Below, piece by piece: positions 39,043 through 50,156 of a stretch of DNA of 64,000 bases (positions are counted from its first letter, which is position 1; the number at the start of each line of letters is the position of its first letter). The position numbers and the translations under genes are program-made. The DNA comes from Balanoglossus misakiensis (Eukaryota; Hemichordata), in assembly GCA_040954595.2 (NCBI GenBank), contig CM082590.2, forward strand, positions 10,478,001 to 10,542,000, given 5' to 3'. Under the pieces are notes generated by a model. It was not told the DNA's origin. It saw nothing but the letters and a program-made list of their open reading frames with translations, and searched no databases.

Positions 39043-39239
39043 ATGTTATTAAATGCAAGTTACAAAAACAACACTCGAATGATGTTTTGCTTCAGTCTGT
39101 GTTAAAAATTGCTGAATTTAACTTAGGAGATGAGCGTTTGAAAGTTATGAAGCAAGCATTATCATGTTTCAAGATGTTTATTAACAACATAACGGTTACT
39201 TCCATCTTCACGTGGTACAGAGAAGCTACGCTCTACTAA
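39043..39239 (+). CDS. Candidate terminal exon, unknown protein
   Basis: A pyrimidine-rich acceptor (TTTTTTACATTTTTGTCAG) leads into a frame that starts two bases in and stays open for 64 codons to a TAA at 39237-39239. The reading contains VLKIAEFNLGDERLKVM and reads like a helical segment. No family is recognised. It lies on the Tudor-gene strand but does not look like Tudor sequence. It could be the end of that gene, a separate gene, or chance. Confidence 0.2.
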
Positions 39240-41254
39240 GCTTTCACAAATGATAAATTCTTTTTTTAATTACAAACTTAAGAAATTAACAAGAATTTGT
39301 AACATCCATTTTTTGTGTGATTTGGAACCGGTTTGTTCGGTAATGTTCCAAAGATAATTAAGTGTGTTGGCAAACTTGTCCCTCGTAATAACAGAGAAGG
39401 ATGATAGACACATGTAGGTTTTAAAAGACATATAGACTTACCAATTAGATCCCATGTGTCCTATTGGCACATACTTGAAGGCCATTACTAGTGATATTGA
39501 TAACACTGTAGACCACCGCAGGGTGATTTTTATTAGCCATCTTACAGGAACCATTTGGACATGATGGTGGGTAATGTTATCACGGATGAAAGGCTATACC
39601 TCGGGTTGACCCTGTTTCAAAACATGTTCGCGGGATAAAATACACACATGTGCACTTGAGAACATATTGGCATAGCTTGCAATGCTATGTAAACATTGAT
39701 ATATATTAGGAAACAAATCATCTTAGCGTAGAAATGTACTGTACAGCAGTTGTTTGCATGAAGTAACAACTTCCAAGGACAACATCACAGCAAATGATCT
39801 AAGATGGCTCTGGCCATGCAAGGCTTGGTCAACAGTAGATTCATGTAAATATTTTTAGAGCAAAACAGGTTTTATGATTACAATTATTGAAAAATTGATT
39901 CTTTGAAGAACAAACGTTGTCATGAGCTTCCCCACGTAGTCTGATATATATGTGTCAAACAACTATTCTATTCTCTTCGGGCTGATCATTTTTTACTAAC
40001 CATAAATGCAGTCATTAATTTTAATGCAGAGAGACTACTTTAATAGAGAAAATAATAGCTTAATTGGCATTCTTGGCAATGACAGGGCGCAGAGAGAAGG
40101 GGCGTAATATGATCATCCTGTTGACGAAGAAAAAATCTAAATTAATTGGGGTTCCTCAGTAAATTAGACAGAAGAAAATGTTGTCTCAATGGAATGACTG
40201 CAGAAATCTGTCTAATAGTGCAGCGTTGAATATGTATGCTGATATGTGCAGCTTTTATAAATTGACGTGAATGTATATCATTTCATGGTGGAGTTTCTGA
40301 CAGTTTGACTTTTTAGAAGCACGAGGTTAAAAGACGATTTTCCGGTCGGAATCGACAATTGAAAGCACCACTAATAACCGTCCTCTTGCCTATGTATTCA
40401 ACTTCTCTAGCTGAGAGTAGCAGATATCTGAAGGCTAACTGTTATGTTGGCTGAATATCAACCAACACTTCGCGACCTTCACATCTAGCTCAGCCACAGA
40501 ATATTCATGTACAATTTGCAAATGTAGTAATGGTGTTGACACTGTCATTTTGTCACAGCCTTGACTGCAAGGCCTTGGATATTTTTATGCAAATAGTGGG
40601 TTGATTTTGTCTTTGTGCTGGTACGGCGTGGGTAAACTTTTTCTAGTCCACCATACATGCAGGTACAAAGTATGACCGACATTGATTAAAGGGGGGGGCG
40701 GTTCATGCTAGATTTATCGGCTTTGTTGTCACTATCCTTGCCGGTGGCGAAATAAAAATAACTCTTGCAGGAGGGAAAGTATGTTGGCCAGCAACAGAGG
40801 GAATTGGTCAGTTATCAGGGCTATTTTTTCATTCATGTATCCCTACCCACACTTCCCTTTCTTTCTATTGGTCTGAACTGTGTCATTGCTTCCATCTTTG
40901 ACTTACAGATTGGTGTATGCCAAGTGCCACTTGCTTTACTATCCCTTCTTTGTATACCAGTGCTTTACCTGGTGTGATCTATGATGTATGCTGCTTTCAC
41001 AGATTTGGCTTTGTTGTTTCTGCTTTGCTGGTTGTCTCTGTTGTGCTATGCTGTGCTATGCTGTGCTGTTCTTCGTTGTGCTGCACTGTTTTGTTTGTCT
41101 TGCAATTGGCTATGAGAAAGTGATACATTAGACGTAGATGGTATAACCGCAAATTTATTGCACACGCTTTTGCTGTTCTTAGTCCATTGGCGACTTTAAT
41201 CATTATCATGTGATTTACCTGTATTGATTCGATATTAAATTTGTTTGTTATTTT
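39240..41254. other. Upstream region of the GPCR, nothing certain
   Basis: Expected to contain the 5'-UTR exon and promoter of the downstream receptor, but neither is identified. A short TGTGCTATGC duplication occurs near 41040-41075 and a poly-G run near 40691-40698. Confidence 0.3.
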
Positions 41255-41264
41255 CGTTTCCTAG
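41255..41264 (+). other. 3' splice acceptor before the GPCR start
   Basis: TTTGTTATTTTCGTTTCCTAG ends at 41264, a strong pyrimidine tract with AG, 13 bases before the receptor ATG. This suggests that the 5' UTR is spliced and the coding part is one exon, a common layout for class A receptors. Confidence 0.6.
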
Positions 41265-41270
41265 GAACAA

Positions 41271-41297
41271 ATGAACAATGACCTGGTTGGGGAATAA
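41271..41297 (+). other. Overlapping upstream ORF (8 codons)
   Basis: An ATG at 41271, seven bases before the receptor ATG and in another frame, opens MNNDLVGE and stops at 41295-41297, inside the receptor coding region. The receptor ATG has A at -3 while the upstream ATG has C, so leaky scanning is expected. If the transcript begins at the splice site upstream, this uORF could lower receptor translation. Confidence 0.7.
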
Positions 41298-42390
41298 TAC
41301 CACACATTCGCCCAGCGAAGACACTCTGCGCGAAAACATGACATGTGTCCAAATCACTGGGGATAACGTGGGTGACTTTACGTACTCGCGTGTTGATATT
41401 GCCATGGTTACTGTGTTCATGCCGATCGTGTTTGTGGTGGGCGTCATTGGCAACTCGATGGTCGTCTATGTGTTCTTTCGGGTGGCTCACATGCGTACTG
41501 TAACGAACTACTACCTTGCCAGTTTGGCTATGGCCGATCTTTTTTTCTTGTGTTCTGCAGTTCCAGTTTTCTGGGTGCAGTACTCGTTCACAAGTTTACA
41601 GACTGACTTCACCGCGCTCGGAGTTGGAGTCTGCAAAGTTGTCTTGGCAACATCGCCAGATGTTTGTTTCATTGTGTCAACAATGACAGTCGTTGTCCTG
41701 ACCATTGAACGCTACGTCGCCATCTGTTGGCCAATGAAGTTCAAGACGATTAGCACGAAACCGAAGGCAGTGACGACTATAGTTCTGACATGGGTCTTGG
41801 CAGCGTTGTATAAATGCCCGCAAATCTATTTTGCTGGGATGACGGAGAATTGCTTTGATTGGTCGAAGTACTCCAACAGCTCCGAGTATCCAACCAGAGT
41901 CATGACTTGTGAATTTTGCTCGGTTCGTACGCACGGAGTCGATACCTGTACAAAATGGCGACGCTCCCTGACGTTGGACAACTTGCTGATTCTAATGGTT
42001 ATACCAGTGATCCTGATTCTCTACTTTTTTATCGCCCTGCAACTTTACAAACTGGCAAGGTCAACGACCGGCAGCGCGGCCAGCTCGACTCGGATGAAAC
42101 AGCAAGTTATACGTATGCTCATGGTCACCATAGCAACGTACATCATATGTGTGACTCCACTCAGGGTGTTGAATTTGCTGAACATTTGGAATTACAGAAT
42201 TCCAGCCAACATGACGTGGGAACTCGTCAACATGGCCAGGATCCTTCAGTACATCAACGCGGCAGTCAACCCTATAATCTATAACATCATGTCGGAAAAA
42301 TATCGCCAGTCATTCAAAGAGGCCTTTGGATTCATCTGTGAGTCTACTCCCAAGGAGTCTGCACCTGTAACACAAAACACCAAGATATAG
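41278..42390 (+). CDS. Class A GPCR, neuropeptide/TRH-receptor-like
   Basis: A 370-residue seven-helix receptor for an extracellular, probably peptide, ligand, acting through G proteins at the plasma membrane. N-glycosylation sites lie at N6/N7 and N20. TM1 (41-66) has GN at 58-59; TM2 has LAMAD (D87); TM3 starts near C119 and ends in E144-R145-Y146. ECL2 is long (about 184-230) with C192, C211, C214 and C224. TM5 has P243. TM6 reads YIICVTP, so the usual C-W-x-P tryptophan is valine. TM7 ends NPIIY (331-335), then helix 8 KYRQSFKEAF and C354, a possible palmitoylation site. Other glycosylation sites are N200 and N311. The TM7/helix 8 end and loop pattern resemble TRH-receptor and related neuropeptide receptors, but the ligand is not determinable. 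The ATG at 41278 is the first in frame after the acceptor. Confidence 0.95.
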   Translation: MTWLGNNTTHSPSEDTLRENMTCVQITGDNVGDFTYSRVDIAMVTVFMPIVFVVGVIGNSMVVYVFFRVAHMRTVTNYYLASLAMADLFFLCSAVPVFWVQYSFTSLQTDFTALGVGVCKVVLATSPDVCFIVSTMTVVVLTIERYVAICWPMKFKTISTKPKAVTTIVLTWVLAALYKCPQIYFAGMTENCFDWSKYSNSSEYPTRVMTCEFCSVRTHGVDTCTKWRRSLTLDNLLILMVIPVILILYFFIALQLYKLARSTTGSAASSTRMKQQVIRMLMVTIATYIICVTPLRVLNLLNIWNYRIPANMTWELVNMARILQYINAAVNPIIYNIMSEKYRQSFKEAFGFICESTPKESAPVTQNTKI

Positions 42391-42540
42391 GCGCCATTTT
42401 GAATGTCAAAAACAATCTGGCCACCATTTTGAATGCCAAAAACAATCTGGTCACCATTTTGAATGTCAAAAACAATCCTACTGCCATTTTGAATGTCAAA
42501 AACGATCTGGCAGCCATTTTGAATGCCAAAATTAATCGCA
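42391..42540 (+). repeat. Five exact-length 30-bp tandem repeats abutting the GPCR stop
   Basis: Units start at 42391, 42421, 42451, 42481 and 42511. Each carries CCATTTTGAATG(T/C)CAAAA then A(C/T)(A/G)ATC. The array begins at the base after the receptor TAG (42388-42390), so it forms the start of the 3' UTR. Because 30 is a multiple of three, both strands stay open through it, which explains an apparent 97-codon minus-strand frame. A single related CACCATTTT recurs near 42571. Confidence 0.95.
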
Positions 42541-45500
42541 ACAACCTTGACTGACAAAACAGCAAAATTCAATCACCATTTTATATTTAATCAAACAAAC
42601 ATCTAGCTACATTGACTGATACACAAAGGTAAAGACCACATAGACCGTGAAAAAGATATGACAATGTTAGTGACGCAAATATAAACATAGATCGTAGCCT
42701 TTCCCCGCTTCATCCATTAATATTATCCTGACAGGCCTAGTTGCAAAACTTGTGGTGAAACATTTAACTTAAATATATTACTGAAATGTTGTTATTTGGT
42801 TCAATATTTCTCTCATAGTCTGAAACCGTAAATTGTAATTTCCAATTCACAATTGGTTTTTAGAGTACAATTATTCATCACACTAAAGTAATATACCGAT
42901 TTGATATCACTCTTAATTTATGTCAGCTAATTGACAATTGACAAATATGTGACTTAACATCTTGCTGTCATGATTACGTGTTTGCATAATCTTACAATGA
43001 ATATTGTTTATTTTACACAGTTCACAAAAGAAAATAACGCCACGATGCGGAAAAAAAAGTTTGCTCAAAGTACTTCATAAACCAAAAATATTATAATAGG
43101 AAAACAGTACTTAGGTTTTCAATCATCATGTATTCCGTTCCTTTGAAGAATTAATGTTGTAAATCATGATTCAACTAAACGTATATTTAATATTCTGAAT
43201 GTTGAGGGTTGAATAAAACATACAAGCACATTAGTTTATTGAGGGCTTATGAAACTAGTCTATTGGCCTGCAAGATGGAATATACTTTATCATCATCTCA
43301 ATAAACTCTAGAATATGAATGGTTCTCTTTACACACACAGTTTCAAAGCCATTTCCATTTTAATTGTAGTCGTACTTAGAAATATCATGTTTATTTTTAA
43401 CTTAAAACTACTGATCTGAAATCATAATTATTTAATTAATAAAATACACCAAAAATAATTCAATGTTTAAGACATATAAAATTAGAATTAGTCCAGCAAC
43501 AAATGTTTATATCAATATTTAATTTGTCATTTCAGTGCAATATTTGGCATAGAGGTTCCCTTTAATAATTTGATATAATGTAATTTGAGCCCATAAATTC
43601 ACACTGTTTGAGGACATAGAATTTAATGCTGCCTTTAAGAAAGAAGAGAGTTTATGGAAATATTACTACAACTTATCGCTTAATTGTTAATATAGCTTAA
43701 ATTATATTATACTTTTGCCATTACTTAATATTTATTCTTCCACTCTGTTCATATTTTCATGAACTATTCAATATTTGATATAATATCAACACTTATTAGG
43801 CGACTTTCTGACAATATCAAAAACATAATAATCACATTTTTTGTTTGTCTTTATATTTTGTCTATATTTCATCAATAGCATGTGTGCATGTGCATATGTG
43901 TCAAACTTATATCACCTAAATCCTTACTTAAAGATGTATAAACATGCGTATAGCTGGCAGTATGATTGCGTGTGTGGTCACGTTAAAGTTGTCTGTGTGA
44001 TCCATCTAACTCAGCATGTTTTAGAACTCACAAATAAACAGACAAGCACCTAGCACCATCTCATCCAGGAACTTATGCCACATACATTTAAATGTCACTC
44101 GACTGTAAGTATAAAAAAGTACAAAGAAAACACCACACTTGATTGTAACTCTATCCTGACACTAATCATGTGATTACTAGTTAGTCCACGCACGCGCAGT
44201 GCAAGACAACTAAACATTTCTACAACACTCTTTTCTCTTTTCCGTTCTTTCTCTACGTTCAAGGCATCTGTTGTTCGTACGTCGAGAAGAAAAGTTTGAA
44301 AGCACATGAGCACAACCACAACAGAGATGGCGTACTGTTACATGTCGACAAGACTCATCAAACACAAATTTAATGTTTAAGATTTGAGAAACCGGCCATG
44401 GACCTTTACCACGGGTGCTTAGGCAAACAGACCCTGAACAATATATTGAACAAAACATTAATTTTGTTGTGCGGAACATTTTGATGTCTCACGTAGTGTA
44501 CTAGTAGTGAGCAGATTTGACAAATGCATAAAAGATTATACAATCAACTTGACCACTGCCCTGCCTACTGATTGCAAGAGTATCTGTGAAACAGGCTGCT
44601 ATTACCCCTTGAAAGAATATCGCTGCTAAACCCCTGCTAGTTGTGTGTGGTGGAGATGCTAATCGTTGGGATAGCTGTTCTTACAACGCAGTGACCGTTG
44701 GAAATGTTGCCTGTGAAAGACACTGCTGTGCTCACCGAAAAAAACCTGCCGCTTGCTGTGCCATGCCCACTCCTACTAACCATTGTCTGTGACTTTGCCA
44801 CGTATATGTCGTCTCCGTGCTGTGGTGGATTTGACATTGACCCTGCACTCTCCAGTTACCTTTTAGACTGTAGATTTTCTTGAAGTCAAAGCAGCCCACT
44901 TCATCACCTTGAAGAAAGGTTTAAGACAACTGTTAAGGGCAATACAGTTACAGACCATGCTTGTTCGAAGTTAAAATAAACATTAATAATTTATATCATG
45001 TATGTTTATGAGAACTTACCTCTCATATTCCACTAACTCACTATGAGATACACACTGATGTATTTGGTGGTTTGGGTGCTTAAGTTTTAGAGAATATACT
45101 GACATTGTTATTACACAAATTACTAAACACAAAAATGAAATGGAAATTATATACATCCACATCCTTGCATATATTTATATCCATAACCGTATGATTTTTA
45201 CCGGGTCACAAGATGTATATGCCAAAATGTTCTTTACAATGTGCTAGGATTTCTTGATACAGTACTTTTTGTCTTAATGGTCTTCACATTGTATTTTAAT
45301 CACTTCGATATTCTTCACTAATGTGATTGGTTCCCAGTCAAGATTTTGTGCTATACTCTTTAAGTAATCATTGTTGGTACTAGGCTTTCTTTTTCAAATC
45401 ATTTTCACACGTGAGGTAATACAACTATGTACTTTATTAAGATGAATTTGCAATCACAACACAATAATAGTTTACTCGTACTACAGGTATATTTTTGGTC

Positions 45501-47171
45501 TTCACCCATATTCCTATAATTATCGAAGCAGCCTCCTAATAAACAAGAGAACTGAAGAAATAACTTTTATAGCGTAGAAATTTGGAATCTGGTCATCACT
45601 TAGTATTTTACGAAACCGTAACCATGTGTAATCATGTAAATATATAACACTGATCAAATCTAGATGTATGAATTAAATGTTAATGTATGCCGCTCAAATA
45701 ACTTCTTGTGTAATAGAGTATGTATATATAATAACACATGCCATATATATACTGCATATATATACGTGTATCGGTATATATATTGGGGTTGTGAGGTTCG
45801 CTTCTTGGTACAACTGGCTTGCTATAACTTTCATGTTTCTGTCAATTCAATCAGGTGTGTAATTACTTGGCCTGCATTATGATCTGGTGTTTAAAGTCCG
45901 GCCTGGTTCTCGACTAATGCTGCCAAATGGACCAGTTTCCAGTTTATATGGGAGGACATTGTCATGTGGCATAGGACAAACAACACAAGGCCAATCGTGT
46001 TAGATGGCACAAAAGTTTCAGTCATCGTTATACTTAGCACAGTTTCATGCAGATTTGACTTGGATAGCTAGCTAGCTACCAGTTGCTGTGGTAATTAACC
46101 AAGTCTCTTGGTGGATTGCCCGCATAATATAGACATTATGCCCAGGGGATGGGGAAAAGGATCAGTGTGGAACAACGGGAATTCTCTCAGAATAAACTGC
46201 TATGAGAATGATATGTACTGATAAAAGCTTTATAACAGAAAATCTATGGGTGTTGTAAGCTATCAATCAGTGCGAGAGGAAAAGCAAGTTCCCAGGCATT
46301 TTGTCTGCTCTTCATCACCTATTTTCCTTGCACCATCAGAAATATTACATTGGTTTGGGTTCCTGTTGCTGTGATGTTGCATCGTTCCATCTGGACTTGT
46401 TGGTGGTTACTGGATTTCGATTCTCAATTTGCCCCACCTGACAATTAAACCAGCCTTTTGTTTAGTGTGGTACTCTGCTATAAATGTTGCCGCAATCCAA
46501 AGTGATTTTACCGCGATCCATATTTGATGAATGAAGACGGATATCAAGTAGCAGATATGTTACTCCGTAGAATTCATGAATCACTTACTAAGGTTCCCAA
46601 ACTCTATAGCACAAACAACTGCAAACGTTTGATGTTGTTCATCCATTATGTTTGCTTATAATCACTGTCGAAGAATTTCAAGTCCCCTCCAGAGTTGTGA
46701 CAATTGGTATCTTTGAAGGCCTGATAAAGCAACTCTTCCGAAAGGAAATTTTGCTTCATGATATTGTGTTAATATAGTCAGTTTACTATGCACAACACAC
46801 CTTAAATTAAGGTACACATATTTGACATGCATTCACATTCCAAGCAAAATGGGAATGTGACAGATTTGGTCTTTGGCTGCAACTGTATGAGTTATCATAA
46901 AGGTTTGCTTAGAGCAGATACTTCAACAAAGCCTACATGTAGTAGTAATAAGGACTTACTTAAAATTTCTGTAATTGTTTACATGTAGATGAAGTTACTA
47001 AAATGACGTTAATGTGTCTATATGGTTATTAAACTATTAAATCAACTTTACCAATCGATCTCGTGTGAATTGTGAATAATTTGCTGCTGTGAATATTCGC
47101 TTGCATACGTTGGTTGGTAACAACATTGTGGGCAAAGAAATCATACAGTTGGTTGACTTTGAATTGGCTTT
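42541..47171. other. AT-rich non-coding stretch downstream of GPCR
   Basis: The first AATAAA after the receptor is at 43212-43217 and others follow (about 43300 and 43436), giving possible polyadenylation signals if the 3' UTR is long. A (TA)n-rich patch lies at about 45720-45785. Perfect or near-perfect donors at 44105 (plus) and 45016-45021 (minus) have no recognisable coding partner. No gene is recognised. Confidence 0.4.
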
Positions 47172-47214
47172 GGAATGGAAGACTGAGGGTCGGAGACATG
47201 GTGAACGTTTATTC

Positions 47215-47251
<37 letters not shown>

Positions 47252-47365
47252 GGGAATAGAAGACTGAGGATGAGAGACATGGTTACTCTGTTATTCTGTT
47301 GTTGCTGTTATTGTTGCTGTTGTTGTTGTTCTTATTGTTCTATTGTTGTTGTTGTTGTTGTTGTT
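47172..47365 (+). repeat. (GTT)n microsatellite in a duplicated 81-bp unit
   Basis: GGAAT(G/A)GAAGACTGAGG, then GAGACATGGT, then a TTGTTG tract occurs at 47172 and again at 47253, followed by a longer (TTG)n tract. The microsatellite was therefore copied together with its flank. Confidence 0.9.
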
Positions 47366-49272
47366 TACAAATTTGGTGGAAGTGAAATATCATTGATAAT
47401 AAAACATAGATATATCCAAGCGAAATCATTGTAAAAACTGGCATTTGCAATCCATCAAGCTCCTCTGGTCGTCAACAGTATTGGCATACCAACAAACGTG
47501 GAAAGCTAGTAGATTTTTTTGCAACAACAAAAGCATGGCAGAGGGCTGGTTAATGTGAATTTTCATTAGTTATTTAGAAGATTGACTTCCTTTAAAAGTA
47601 GCGTGTAACTGTAGGGAATTTGTAGCTGATGTCTTTTGTTTGTTCACAGTGGATATGCATGTTGACGCATTTTGCTTATTGTAAAGAGAGAATTCTGATT
47701 TGCTGTGCTTGTTATTGTACTTTTACATGGAATAATCAGTTGGGGAAAAAAGTTGTAGATTAACAGGAAAATCGACTTGCTGTGCCAAGCATGAATCTGT
47801 CCAATTCCATTAATGCACGGAAGGTACATACAATAATCATTTCTCGTTCGATTTGTACAAGACATGTATGCCTCAATGAATGGAGTGAGCGCACACAGCT
47901 GTGTCCAACGCAAATTAGCCGGCATGGGAACGGGATTCGTTCATTAAAACGTACGACGTGAATGTGTATTGTCTAATGTACGGCTTGTTCATGTTATCGG
48001 GGACTTTGCAGAAATCAAACGAATGCTGCTTGTAGATGACAAGTGGCCTTGTGTTATTGTCAACCTCGCGAGCGCTTAATGATGACAAGACAGACACAAA
48101 CGTGAACTACGAATAGGCATCAGCAATTACAGATCGAGACAAGCAAATATATTACAAACAGCGCAAATACCAGTAGATATGATACTGCAGAAACGCTAAA
48201 CTGTCTCTTGATGTTGTAAAATAATATCAGTTTCAAAGTACTGCTTATTCTCCATAATTCCATATTCAGTTGGTATAAGTACCATTTGAAGAGGTGTCCC
48301 GTAAATCGATCATAAGCTCAGGGATTTTGCCACATATTTTATACAGCGTTTATGGAATATTGTACTCTGAAAGAAGAGTAATTCATAATGATACGAAAGC
48401 ATGTGGCCTGTACTCTTTTGTTTAAATAATCCCAACTAACATATCCTTACTCTGCTGGTGTAGATACATAAAGACTGAATTGTTGACCGCTCAGCAGCTG
48501 TTCCTCTGAGGAGCAAAAGTGCTAAGCAGGCGATCGTAAAATAAATCTCTCGTTGTGTACATCTATACTCCATTTTTTCTCCATGATTGATTGACTTTCC
48601 CCGCGTGTATATAAAACCAAGTTGCTGTATTGTGCTGTGGGCATAAACACGGGCGAAATCAATGTGCACAAAGCGACGGTCTGAGGCGATTTCTGGCAGA
48701 ACGTGTGAAAACGGCCATAAAGTAGAATCTATGCAGATAACCCTGTCTGCATTTTATCACTCAGCTTCTCTGACAAACGAATGCTTTTGTTCGGCGTGAT
48801 AAGTTTTCTCACCCACTTCCGCAAAGATTTTACGTGTTGTATGTCAGAACAGATCATGCATTCGATTCCTGGTGTAATGTATGAAATCAATGTGTTACAA
48901 TAAGAACCATCAAAACGTTGCAATGCTCACTCAGACAGATATACACGGTGGTAAATCGTATTCATAACCTTCAATTTTGACAGACATTGCGACGCCATGC
49001 AATGTCATTGATCATTGATTTTTATGGAGGACGTGGTAACACATTCTATTTCTGACATGACGGTTTCATGATAGAGTATCGTCATTTTCTTTTCTGGGTT
49101 TTCTTTGACACATGCCGATGTTTCGTTTCCATGAGTGATATTGAGCCGATTCTTTGGAGGTTTAGTTGGAGATTGGAAAGTGAATGCTGGCTTGTCAAAA
49201 ACATATACAGCAAACTCAATACTCTGAAAAATAGTTGTCGCATTCAGTTCACACATGTTAATAAGATAAACA
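47366..49272. other. Non-coding stretch with one TATA-like promoter candidate
   Basis: No coding family is recognised. See the TATA-like site at 48608. Confidence 0.35.
48608..48616 (+). promoter_or_regulatory. TATA-box-like sequence
   Basis: TATATAAAA in a GC-richer context (CGCGTG just before). A transcript would start near 48640. No open frame or donor downstream is convincing, so this is only a candidate. Confidence 0.2.
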
Positions 49273-49294
49273 ACTCTCTCTGTCTCTCTCTCTC

Positions 49295-49326
<32 letters not shown>

Positions 49327-49368
49327 CCTCCCCCCTCTCTCTCTATCTCTCTCTCTCTCTCTCTCTAA

Positions 49369-49450
<82 letters not shown>

Positions 49451-49494
49451 TTCACTCTCTCGATATATATATCTGTCTCTCTCGCTCTCTCTCA
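49273..49494 (+). repeat. Long (CT)n microsatellite
   Basis: About 220 bases of CTCTCT with TTTC, CCCC and GATATATA interruptions. It generates spurious serine/leucine-rich and arginine/glutamate-rich frames on the two strands. Confidence 0.97.
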
Positions 49495-49958
49495 GCCCTC
49501 ACACAAAAGCATACATGTATTCATCCTTTCATATTTCCATCCATCCAAACACAACCATACACGCGGATGGGCAAACACATATACACTAACGTCAACCAGC
49601 AGTGAAACACATCTGTTTAATTTATGTAGTAATGATTCATACACAAACAATTGGGAGGGACAGAGTTGAATACAGAAAGAGACAGTCAGACTGGAAAAGT
49701 GATTAGATACAAAGAAGAGAAACGGATATTCAAGATGATCTGTCTTTTGTAACATTGGATATTAAATAACTGTGTATTGAATGCTTTTGGATAAATTGCT
49801 AGTGAAGCGTCAGCACTGAATGAGAAGATGACACATGAAATATGTTCTATGAGTTACACTATTGTAATATCTGGACTGTAATATCATGAGGAACGTAAGC
49901 GTACAAACAATACTGGTCTAATCTATTATGATTGCAGGAGCTAACCAGTAAAAATGTT

Positions 49959-50156
49959 AATGAATGAATGAATGAATAAATGAATGAACGAACAAACGAA
50001 TAGATGGATGGATGGATAGATGGACGGTTGGATGGATGGATGTGTGGGTGGGTGGTTGGGTGGATAGGTGGATGGATGAATGAATGAACGAACAAACAAA
50101 TAGATGGATGGATGGATGGATGGTTGGGTGGATAGTTGGATGAATGAATGAATGGA
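49959..50156 (+). repeat. (GATG/AATG)n repeat with ~100-bp higher-order unit
   Basis: Tetranucleotide-period array of TGAA, TGGA and GGTG types. The segment TGAATGAACGAACAAAC, followed by (A)AATAGATGGATGG, occurs at 49981 and at 50081, showing a 100-bp duplication. Confidence 0.92.

Noticed and set aside
41916-42284. 122-codon plus frame inside the GPCR
   Set aside because: Alternate frame of a clearly coding receptor.
42279-42572. 97-codon minus-strand frame with repeated FDIQNG units
   Set aside because: Readthrough of the 30-bp repeats opposite the GPCR end; no start context or independent support.
49068-49589. 173-codon serine/leucine-rich frame
   Set aside because: Produced by the CT microsatellite; the opposite strand gives an arginine/glutamate repeat from the same DNA.
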